64,000 nucleotides of DNA, taken from the NCBI GenBank assembly GCA_034435035.1, contig DAOTXW010000009.1, forward strand, positions 1 through 64,000. The letters run 5' to 3'. The DNA comes from JAHEME01 sp034435035. GTDB taxonomy: Bacteria > Chloroflexota > Anaerolineae > Aggregatilineales > UBA3940. Shown piece after piece: positions 18,334-25,828 of the stretch (positions within the stretch are counted from its first letter, which is position 1; every line of letters starts with the position of its first letter). A program made the position numbers and the translations under genes. The notes beneath the pieces are model-generated. The model made no database searches, was not told the DNA's origin, and saw only the letters and a program-made list of their open reading frames with translations.

Positions 18334-18972
18334 ATGCCCACTCAGAATCTGCCTCGGTTTCCCGATGCGCGGACTGCGCTGTATGATCTGATCCGGCAGC
18401 GGCGCTCGATCCGCCGTTTTAACGGGCAGCCGATTACACCTGCGACGCTTGACCGTGTGCTGGAGGCAGCAATATGGGCCCCATCCGCCCATAATCGCCA
18501 GCCCTGGCGCTTCGTGGTGCTGAATTCTGCTGCTGAGCGCCAGCGACTGGCAGCCGCCATGGGCGAGCGTCTGGCAGCCGATCTGCGGGCTGATGGTGTA
18601 GATGAGGCAGCTCTCGAAGCTGATATTAGGCGGTCATTCACACGTATGACAGAAGCTGCGGTGGTAGTTGTCGTCTGCCTCAGCATGGTGGACATGGACA
18701 CCTATCCGGATGCCCGCCGCCAATCGCTCGAGCATCAGATGGGCATCCAGAGTGTAGCAATGGCTGCCCAGAATCTGATGCTGGCAGCGCATGCAGAAGG
18801 GCTGGGCACCTGCTGGGTCTGCGCTCCCCTGTTCTGCCCGGATGTTGTCAGCCGGACGCTGGTGCTGCCACCTGACTATGAACCCCAGGGGGCTATCCTG
18901 TTGGGCTATCCAGCGGAGCAGCGTGTGCGGGGCCGCGATCCGCTGCTAACAAAGGTCATTTTCCGCTCATGA
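18334..18972 (+). CDS. Nitroreductase-family protein, FbiB C-terminal-like (putative dehydro-F420-0 reductase)
   Basis: 212-residue FMN-dependent nitroreductase fold. It shows RRSIRRFNGQPITPATLDRV near the N terminus, the conserved APSAHNRQPWRFVVL segment, and GLGTCWVCAPLFCPD near residue 160. In mycobacterial FbiB the equivalent C-terminal domain reduces dehydro-F420-0, which forms when phosphoenolpyruvate rather than phospholactate is the building block. Position between cofE and cofD, with a 4-base overlap into cofD, supports the same task here. That would imply the phosphoenolpyruvate route, which is an inference. Confidence 0.8.
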   Translation: MPTQNLPRFPDARTALYDLIRQRRSIRRFNGQPITPATLDRVLEAAIWAPSAHNRQPWRFVVLNSAAERQRLAAAMGERLAADLRADGVDEAALEADIRRSFTRMTEAAVVVVVCLSMVDMDTYPDARRQSLEHQMGIQSVAMAAQNLMLAAHAEGLGTCWVCAPLFCPDVVSRTLVLPPDYEPQGAILLGYPAEQRVRGRDPLLTKVIFRS

Positions 18973-19925
18973 CGGCTCACGTTCGGGATCATGTAGTAAT
19001 CCTGACAGGCGGGGTGGGCGGGGCTAAACTGGCAGTTGGGCTGTCAGAAGTGCTGCCGCCTGCCTCGCTGACCATCATTGTGAATACAGGGGATGATTTC
19101 GAGCATCTTGGCCTGCATGTATCGCCAGACCTGGACACAGTCATGTATTCGCTGGCGGGGATAGCCAATCCGGCAACCGGGTGGGGGCTGGCCGGGGATA
19201 CATTTGAAGCGATGCAGATGATCGATCGGTATGGAGGGGCCAGCTGGTTCCGCATCGGCGACCGTGATTTAGGAACGAATCTGATGAGGACCATGCTGAT
19301 CGCGGAGGGGAAAACCCTCACCCAGGCAACGCGGCACCTTTGTCTGTCCCTGGGGATCGAACGCCCCCTACTGCCCATGAGCGATGATCCGGTTCGTACC
19401 TGGGTGGAAACTGAATCGGGTCCTTTGGCTTTCCAGGAATACTTTGTGCGCGAGCGCTGGCAGCCTGCTGTGCGAGAGGTTCGCTTTGTGGGCGCTGCCG
19501 AAGCTCCTGTCACCCCGGAGGTGGCGAGCGCTCTGGAGCAGGCCTCGCTTATCTTGATTGGCCCGTCGAACCCGTTTCTCAGCATTGACCCTATGCTGGC
19601 GCTGCCGGGCATCTTTCAGCGTATCAAAGAGAGCAGGGCCAGGTGTGTGGCTGTCAGCCCGATTATTGGCGGCGCAGCCATCAAAGGGCCAACTGCCAAG
19701 CTGATGTCTGAACTGGGTGAAGAAGCTTCCCCGGCGGGTATCGCCCGGCACTATGCAGAATTCGTTGATGCGCTTGTGTTTGATCGTGTCGATACTTCCT
19801 GGGCAGAATCGGTTGCTGAGCTGGGCGTGCGGCCGGTGCTGATGCAGACCCTGATGGAAACGCGTGAGCAGAAGGTGGCTCTGGCTACTGCTATTATGGA
19901 TTGGGTAGAGGAAAATCTCGCGTGA
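18969..19925 (+). CDS. cofD: 2-phospho-L-lactate/phosphoenolpyruvate transferase
   Basis: 318-residue CofD/FbiA family enzyme that joins the activated three-carbon acid to Fo, making F420-0 or dehydro-F420-0. Diagnostic are the N-terminal TGGVGGAKLAVGL, NTGDDFEHLGLHVSPDLDTV, DRDLGTNLMRT, GPSNPFLSIDPML and VSPIIGGAAIKGPTAKLM. It overlaps the nitroreductase gene by 4 bases (ATGA) and cofC by 4 bases (GTGA), so the set is translationally coupled. The assignment is secure; which three-carbon donor is used is not readable from sequence. Confidence 0.94.
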   Translation: MTAHVRDHVVILTGGVGGAKLAVGLSEVLPPASLTIIVNTGDDFEHLGLHVSPDLDTVMYSLAGIANPATGWGLAGDTFEAMQMIDRYGGASWFRIGDRDLGTNLMRTMLIAEGKTLTQATRHLCLSLGIERPLLPMSDDPVRTWVETESGPLAFQEYFVRERWQPAVREVRFVGAAEAPVTPEVASALEQASLILIGPSNPFLSIDPMLALPGIFQRIKESRARCVAVSPIIGGAAIKGPTAKLMSELGEEASPAGIARHYAEFVDALVFDRVDTSWAESVAELGVRPVLMQTLMETREQKVALATAIMDWVEENLA

Positions 19926-20563
19926 ATACCTGGGCAATTGTGCCTGTAAAACCCCTGAACCGTTCCAAAAGCCGTCTGGCGTCGGTTTTGAATCCCCGGC
20001 TGAGAGAATCGCTCAGCCGGCAGATGCTGGAGCAGACTCTTCAGACGCTGTCACAGGTTGACGAAATCAGTGGCGTGCTGACCGTCAGCCGCGATGGGGC
20101 GGTGCTGGCTCTGGCTCGCCAGTATGGCGCCCAGACAGTGCAGGAAAGCGGGGCGCCTGAACTGAACGCGGCATTGACGCGTGCCACGCAGGTGGTGATC
20201 GCAACCTGGCATGCACGCAGTGTGCTGATCCTGCCTTCGGATATTCCCCTTATGCGTGCTCAGGATATCCGGGAACTGCTCGCTCTGGCGACGCTTTCAG
20301 ATAATATAATCCTGGCGACTGACCGTCAGCGCGATGGGACGAATGCCCTCTTTATGCGCCCGCCCGGCCTGATACCCTACCGCTATGGGCCGGGGAGTTT
20401 TCAGCGGCATATAGAAGAGGCGCGGGCGGTAGGTATCGAGCCAATTGTTTATGATTCGCCCACCCTGTCGCTGGATGTAGACACGCCGGCCGACCTCGAT
20501 CTCTATCGCCAGCTCCTGATTGAACGGGAGCTGAACACTCGCGTTCAGCTTCAACGCCCCTGA
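19922..20563 (+). CDS. cofC: Phospholactate/phosphoenolpyruvate guanylyltransferase
   Basis: 213-residue CofC/FbiD nucleotidyltransferase supplying the GMP-activated donor to CofD. It begins WAIVPVKPLNRSKSRLA, whose lysine-rich KPLNRSKSRL loop is the family signature, and continues with LPSDIPLM (metal-binding Asp) and the late GPGSFQRHIEEARA and LDVDTPADLDLY segments. The GTG start at 19922 overlaps the cofD stop (GTGA). Fo synthase genes (fbiC or cofG/cofH) are absent from the window, so the first half of the pathway must lie elsewhere. Confidence 0.92.
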   Translation: MNTWAIVPVKPLNRSKSRLASVLNPRLRESLSRQMLEQTLQTLSQVDEISGVLTVSRDGAVLALARQYGAQTVQESGAPELNAALTRATQVVIATWHARSVLILPSDIPLMRAQDIRELLALATLSDNIILATDRQRDGTNALFMRPPGLIPYRYGPGSFQRHIEEARAVGIEPIVYDSPTLSLDVDTPADLDLYRQLLIERELNTRVQLQRP

Positions 20564-20617
20564 GTGTCTGTCGGTCTGTCTTCTCAGGGCGGTATCTTCG
20601 CACCAGGAGGACTCAAC

Positions 20618-21616
20618 ATGCTTAAGCGCGTCGCCCTTTACCTGCAGGATGCGCATCCGATTCAGGAAGGGATTGAGTATGTCCGCTATGCCGAGCAAAG
20701 GGGGTTTGAGGCTGTCTGGCAGGCAGAGTCGCGGCTGGTGCGAGATGCGATCGTCCCAATGGCGGCCTTTGCCGCCACGACCACGCAGATCAAGGTAGGG
20801 TCGGGAGTCATTAATAACTGGACCCGCAATGCAGCCCTCATCGCAGCAACCTTTCTGACGCTTGATGACCTTGCCCCTGATCGAATCATGCTGGGCATCG
20901 GCGCGTGGTGGGACCCTTTGGCCAGGAACGTCGGGATCGAGCGCCATAAGCCGCTTCAGGCTATGCGCGAGGTGGTGGAGTCCGTCCGCCGCCTGCTGCG
21001 GGCAGAGACTGTGACCTTTCATGGCGAGTTTGTGAACCTTGAGGGGGTCAAGCTGGACGTTGTACATGGGCGCAAAGAGCCGCGCAATGTGCCTATCTAT
21101 ATTGGCGCGACAGGCCCTCAGATGATGGAACTCACCGGTGAGATAGCTGATGGAGTGCTGCTGAACTATCTCGTATCGCCTCAGTACAATGCCGAAGCAA
21201 TGGAGCGGCTTGAGGCTGGCGCGCGCCGCGCAGGGCGGAGCGTCTACGACCTGGACCGCCCGCAGCTGGTTGTGTGTTCGATGGACCCCGATCGGAAGAA
21301 AGCGCTTGATGGGGCGCGCAAGCTCGTAACCCAGTATCTAGCACAGCAGCCGCACTTCGCCAAAGCCATCGGCGCCAGCGAGGCCCTGCTGAATGACATC
21401 AAGTCGGTGCTGTCCTGGCCTGCTACTGAAGAGGAGATTGAGCGTGCGATGCAGTTTGTGCCAGATGAGATTGTGCAGCTGGTCGCTGCTGCCGGAACGC
21501 CCGAGGAGTGCCGTGCCAAGGTACAGGAATACGTTGACAGCGGTGCAACTTGCCCTATTCTGTATCCGCTGGGCCCGGACGTGAAGGCTATGATCGATGC
21601 TTTTGCGACTCAGTAG
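20618..21616 (+). CDS. LLM-class F420-dependent oxidoreductase
   Basis: 332-residue TIM-barrel protein of the luciferase-like monooxygenase superfamily. It resembles the methylene-tetrahydromethanopterin reductase branch, which binds F420: an opening EGIEYVRYAEQRGFEAVWQAES, the TTTQIKVGSGVINNWTRNA stretch and GIGAWWDP. The start at ATG 20618 is fixed by a consensus AGGAGG at 20605-20610. Directly after cofC it is the likely in-operon user of F420. Its substrate is unknown. Confidence 0.88.
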   Translation: MLKRVALYLQDAHPIQEGIEYVRYAEQRGFEAVWQAESRLVRDAIVPMAAFAATTTQIKVGSGVINNWTRNAALIAATFLTLDDLAPDRIMLGIGAWWDPLARNVGIERHKPLQAMREVVESVRRLLRAETVTFHGEFVNLEGVKLDVVHGRKEPRNVPIYIGATGPQMMELTGEIADGVLLNYLVSPQYNAEAMERLEAGARRAGRSVYDLDRPQLVVCSMDPDRKKALDGARKLVTQYLAQQPHFAKAIGASEALLNDIKSVLSWPATEEEIERAMQFVPDEIVQLVAAAGTPEECRAKVQEYVDSGATCPILYPLGPDVKAMIDAFATQ

Positions 21617-21631
21617 CCCACCGGGATTCGT

Positions 21632-22102
21632 ATGAACAAACAACCCAATTCCCGACACTGTTTTGTGTGCGGCATTGAGAGCCCGGTTGGCCTGGGGCTT
21701 CACTTCTACGACAATGGGATCGACGAAGTTCACTCCCGCTACACCGTCCGGCAGGAATACAATGGATATCCCGGTGTGGTTCACGGTGGTATAGTGGCGG
21801 CTATGCTGGATGAAGCGGGCGGCAGGGCCATGATGATTCAGCAGGCGGATCGCTTCATGATGACGGCGACGATGTCAGTGCGTTACCGCCGCCCTGTGCC
21901 TGTTGAAATTGAGCTGACCCTGATTGGGCGCATCGTCAAAGACCGGGGGCGGCTGGCGCAGGCGCACAGCGAGATTCGCCTGCCGGACGGCTCATTGTGC
22001 GCTGAGGCAGAAATTACCCTGGTCGCCTTCCCGGCCCAGCTGCCGTCCGATCTTGCCGCGCTTGGATGGAAAGTGTACCCGGAAGAGTCACCTCCAGATT
22101 AG
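21632..22102 (+). CDS. PaaI-family hotdog thioesterase
   Basis: 156-residue single hotdog domain. The N-terminal HCFVCGIESPVGLGL matches the short cysteine-containing lead of many PaaI-like proteins, and PGVVHGGIVAAMLDEAGG is the conserved helix with the HGG turn and catalytic acidic residue. It probably hydrolyses an acyl-CoA thioester. It sits 15 bases after the LLM oxidoreductase and 28 bases before a hydroxylase subunit gene. No direct link to purines or F420 is visible. Confidence 0.87.
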   Translation: MNKQPNSRHCFVCGIESPVGLGLHFYDNGIDEVHSRYTVRQEYNGYPGVVHGGIVAAMLDEAGGRAMMIQQADRFMMTATMSVRYRRPVPVEIELTLIGRIVKDRGRLAQAHSEIRLPDGSLCAEAEITLVAFPAQLPSDLAALGWKVYPEESPPD

Positions 22103-22130
22103 CCAGCCGATCCGGTTTGAGGAGGCTGAT

Positions 22131-22991
22131 ATGTTATACAACCTGCGTGAGTATCATCGCCCTTCTGACCTGGACGAAGCCGTTCGTCTCCTTCAGCGAC
22201 CCACGATCGCTACGGTGGCGCTGGCAGGCGGCGTGTGTGTGGTGGGAGAAGGGTCTCGGGCTATCGAGGCCGTGGTTGATCTGGGCGGCCTGGGCCTTGA
22301 TTTCTTGGCAGAGGCGGGTGACACTGTGCGATTGGGGGCTACCCTGACACTGCAGACTGTTATTGATAGGGGCGCAGGCTGGTTTGCGGGTGCTCTCGCC
22401 GAGGCCGCCAGCCGTATGGCAGGTCTGCATATCCGCAATGCGGCCACCCTTGGCGGGGTATTAGCCGGCGGGGATGTCAATTCGCCGCTCAGTGTCGTGC
22501 TGGCGGCAGTTGGCGCGCGGGTTGAAACCTATGATGGAAAGTCCCGGAGCCTGACCCCCTGGATAGAGCTTGCCCCACGGATCATGGGTGGAGCTTTGCG
22601 CGGCAGCCTGATCACGGCGGTTGTGGTGACCTGCTCCCCTGAGATCGGTGTTGGCTATGCGCAGGTTGCGCGGACTCCGGCGGACCGGCCGATTGTCTGC
22701 GCCGCAGCGGCTGTCACAGCGCTGTCGCCGGAATCGATCGCCAGCACGGTTGTGCTGGGCGGCCTTCGAGTTATTCCCGTCAGTTACAATCAGCTCCTCG
22801 AGTCGGCGGAGACCGGCCCCTATTGGGAAGCTGCCGCTGCTCGGGCTGCCCAACGGGCAAACGACGATCCCGACGCGGTCATCTCGGACTTTCTGGGCAG
22901 CGCGGAGTACCGCCAGGGTGTGGCACCTGTGCTGGCCAGCCGTGCCCTGCAGGATGCCTTGAGCCGCGCAGGATTGCTTGCCGGGCGATGA
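22131..22991 (+). CDS. Molybdenum hydroxylase FAD-binding subunit (CoxM/YgfM-like)
   Basis: 286-residue FAD subunit of a xanthine dehydrogenase-type enzyme. The first FAD loop is altered (LAGGVCVVGEG instead of the usual AGGTDL), while IRNAATLGGVLAGGDVNSPL keeps the second loop. A strong AGGAGG at 22120-22125 sets ATG 22131. It probably partners the fused iron-sulphur/molybdopterin protein encoded at 25829, but a large glycosyltransferase gene lies between them and overlaps its stop by 4 bases. The divergent FAD loop leaves its activity less certain than its family. Confidence 0.85.
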   Translation: MLYNLREYHRPSDLDEAVRLLQRPTIATVALAGGVCVVGEGSRAIEAVVDLGGLGLDFLAEAGDTVRLGATLTLQTVIDRGAGWFAGALAEAASRMAGLHIRNAATLGGVLAGGDVNSPLSVVLAAVGARVETYDGKSRSLTPWIELAPRIMGGALRGSLITAVVVTCSPEIGVGYAQVARTPADRPIVCAAAAVTALSPESIASTVVLGGLRVIPVSYNQLLESAETGPYWEAAAARAAQRANDDPDAVISDFLGSAEYRQGVAPVLASRALQDALSRAGLLAGR

Positions 22992-25750
22992 GCTATCGAA
23001 GGCAGGCCAGCCGCATCAATTTCAGATATACGCTGGCGGCCGTGATGGTTTTGCTGCTGGCATTTGCGCTGCGTATCCACGGGCTGGGCGCCAAAAGCAT
23101 CTGGTGGGATGAAGCTCACAGCTGGTGGTATGCGGCTATGCCTCTTGGGGAAGGCATCCGCGAAGGGATGGCGGCCTGGCACGGCGCAGCCGGTGATCCG
23201 TTCTTCACCATTGCCCTGCATGTGTGGATGCGGTTGGTTGGCCAGTCCGCCCTGGCGCTCCGCTATCTCAGCCTGCTCATCAATGTGATCACAGCGGCCT
23301 ATCTGGGCCGGATTGTGGGCCGGTTGGCGGGGCGCCGCACTGGACTGGTGGCCCTGTCTCTGGGCGCAGTGGCGGCAATCTGGGTCTTCTATTCACAGGA
23401 GATCCGGCAGTACACGCTGACGCCGGCCATCATGCTGGTGATGGTAGATGCCGTTCTTCAACTGGCGGGTGGGTGCCGCCCGGCGAGAGGCTGGCAGCCC
23501 TGGATCCAACTGGTCACCGGTCAGGTGCTGGCGCTCTACACCCACAGCTTCATGGTGTTTGGGCTGGTCGGCGTCAATCTCTGGCTGGGGTGGGTGTGGC
23601 TGAGGCGGGATCGGCGGCAGTCAACCGGACGCTGGCTGACACGGTGGGTAATCTGCCAGATCGCCAGCCTGCTGCTGCTGCTTCCGACTCTCCCCAACTA
23701 CTTGCGACGGGCTCAGGCAGGCCATAACCCGTTTGTCGAGCCGTTGAGCATCCCGCACATCCTGAATGCCCAGTGGGCGTTTCTGATGGGCATCCCCTGG
23801 GAGCGTGCCACAGACCTGTCGCCTGTGCGTTTCATCGCGGTGGGGCTGCTGATCGGGCTGCTGATCGGCCTGGGTCTCGGCATGCGAGGGCAGGCAGCCC
23901 GGGCTCTTCGCGACCTGATCTGGCTGGTATCTATCACAGTGGCTCTGGCCACAGCGTATTGGACGTTCAATCCGATCATCCATCCGCGCTATCTCATCTT
24001 TCTCTCCGGTCCCCTGCTGATCGTCTGGGCGCTCGTGCTGGCACAGACCTGGAAGCAGGCCGGCGCCGCGCGGGCTGTCTCGGCAGTCTTGGCAGCAGGT
24101 ATTGTGGCGAGCGCGTTTCTGAGCATTCATGCGCTGTACGCGGGAAGTGCATTCGGCTACCGGCACGATCCCAGCAACAGGGTGGCCGATCTGCTTCGGC
24201 GCAACTTCGGCGCTGAGGATGGAATCATTTCAATCGATCCCAATGACTACTCGCTGAGCTATTATGACATCGGCCAGGCCCCTCTCTTCCGTGCTGGCCT
24301 GGATGATGGTACACATTCTCCTTCCGATCTTGTCGCCTTCATTGCCGGCAGGAGGCGGATCGCCGTTGTAGATTTTCATGCCCAGCGCAGTGATAAACGC
24401 GGCATTATCCCTTTTTACCTGGAACGCTACGGGGATCGCATTGATGAAAACCTGATGGAAAGCTACGGGGTCTATACCTATCAGATCGATTCCGGGCAGC
24501 GCCCGGCGCTCGTGCGTGCGGATTCGGCGCTACAGCGCTGGCCAGGTATTCACCTGACCGGTCAATCGATCCAGGCAGGCAGTGCGGCGGTAACCGTGAT
24601 GCTTAGCTGGCAGACAATGCCGGGCTTCACTGCGGATGCTCGATACGCTTCGATAGTGCGTCTGGTCGACCCGGTCACCGGCTGGGTGCTCAGCACAGCG
24701 ACCGGGCTCCTGCTATCAGACTCCGGTGAACCTACCAGTGAATGGGCTGCCGGTCAGCAGGCGACGCAGTATTTCGTTCTGCCGCTGTACCCCGGTACGC
24801 CCTCGCTGGATGTAGCGGTTCAGGTATGGCTGGTTGACTCGGCCACCGGCCACGCCCTCGATCGGGTAGATGCATCCGGGGCGCCAGCCGGGCAGAATGC
24901 CAGTCTGGGAGTGGTGAAGCTGGCTGATGCCCCGGGACGGTGGGTATATAACGACCACTTACTCCCGTTCGCGCTCCTGCCTGTCGGATCGGCTGGAGTG
25001 CAGGGTTACACCCTGGACTGGCCTTCGACTGTCCCGGGTGGTGAGGTAGCTCTGACGCTCCAATGGACGGTGGCTGCTGATGCGCCTGAGGTCAAGGGAG
25101 CATGGCTTGAGCTGATACAAAATGGCAGGGTGCTGGCAGTGAGTGAAGCTCTCCCCCTTCAGGGACGACCTCCGGCACCGGTTGTGCCATGGCTGGATCG
25201 GCGGGTGCTGTCTGTCAGCAGAGAAGCCGCTCCTGGCCCGACCGATCTGGTGCTGGTGCAGCGCGATAGTCGGGTAGTTCTGGGTCAGATTGATGTCCTG
25301 GCCTACGAGAGGCAGTTTGATCGCCCGATGATAGATCAGGAACTGGAGGTTGAGTTCAACAGCGGGATTCGCTTGCTGGGTTACCGGCTCCAGTATCCTG
25401 ACAGACTGACATCGGCAGAAGAAGTGCTTCTGACCCTCTACTGGCAGGCTGCGGCGAATGGCAACCCCGAGCAGCAGTATGTTGTGTTCACTCACATTCT
25501 GGATTCGACCGGGCGGCTGATCGGACAGCACGATGGCGTCCCAGTGTATGGGACGCGCCCCACTGGAGGCTGGCTTGCCGGCGAATATCTTATTGATGAG
25601 CACCCGCTGGTTTTCAGGGAGGCATATACCGGGTCAGCTACGATTCAGGTCGGGTTGTACGATCCCGATACGCTGGAGCGTGTGCCAACCCTTGACGGCG
25701 CTGATGCAGTGCCTCTGCCCGTCATGCTGAAGGTTGAAAGCCTCCCATAG
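22988..25750 (+). CDS. Large membrane glycosyltransferase, GT39/ArnT-like, with C-terminal repeat modules
   Basis: 920 residues. The N-terminal half is a GT-C membrane protein: a first helix at about 15-30, then WWDEAHSWWYA, whose Asp-Glu after the first helix is the acidic pair typical of the family, and about ten further hydrophobic segments to about residue 390. The C-terminal 400 residues are extracytoplasmic and hold about three copies of a beta-rich module with cores such as VALTLQWTVAA and VLLTLYWQAAA, ending in IQVGLYDPDT. The same module recurs in the protein at 38133. The enzyme likely transfers sugar from a lipid-phosphate donor. Its ATGA overlap with a hydroxylase subunit gene is odd. 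Confidence 0.85.
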   Translation: MSYRRQASRINFRYTLAAVMVLLLAFALRIHGLGAKSIWWDEAHSWWYAAMPLGEGIREGMAAWHGAAGDPFFTIALHVWMRLVGQSALALRYLSLLINVITAAYLGRIVGRLAGRRTGLVALSLGAVAAIWVFYSQEIRQYTLTPAIMLVMVDAVLQLAGGCRPARGWQPWIQLVTGQVLALYTHSFMVFGLVGVNLWLGWVWLRRDRRQSTGRWLTRWVICQIASLLLLLPTLPNYLRRAQAGHNPFVEPLSIPHILNAQWAFLMGIPWERATDLSPVRFIAVGLLIGLLIGLGLGMRGQAARALRDLIWLVSITVALATAYWTFNPIIHPRYLIFLSGPLLIVWALVLAQTWKQAGAARAVSAVLAAGIVASAFLSIHALYAGSAFGYRHDPSNRVADLLRRNFGAEDGIISIDPNDYSLSYYDIGQAPLFRAGLDDGTHSPSDLVAFIAGRRRIAVVDFHAQRSDKRGIIPFYLERYGDRIDENLMESYGVYTYQIDSGQRPALVRADSALQRWPGIHLTGQSIQAGSAAVTVMLSWQTMPGFTADARYASIVRLVDPVTGWVLSTATGLLLSDSGEPTSEWAAGQQATQYFVLPLYPGTPSLDVAVQVWLVDSATGHALDRVDASGAPAGQNASLGVVKLADAPGRWVYNDHLLPFALLPVGSAGVQGYTLDWPSTVPGGEVALTLQWTVAADAPEVKGAWLELIQNGRVLAVSEALPLQGRPPAPVVPWLDRRVLSVSREAAPGPTDLVLVQRDSRVVLGQIDVLAYERQFDRPMIDQELEVEFNSGIRLLGYRLQYPDRLTSAEEVLLTLYWQAAANGNPEQQYVVFTHILDSTGRLIGQHDGVPVYGTRPTGGWLAGEYLIDEHPLVFREAYTGSATIQVGLYDPDTLERVPTLDGADAVPLPVMLKVESLP

Positions 25751-25828
25751 TTGTCCTACACTGGGATGGAGCGTTCGCGCTGTCTGGCGGATAGGTTACT
25801 GCCATTGTGATATGTGCAGGAGATTATC

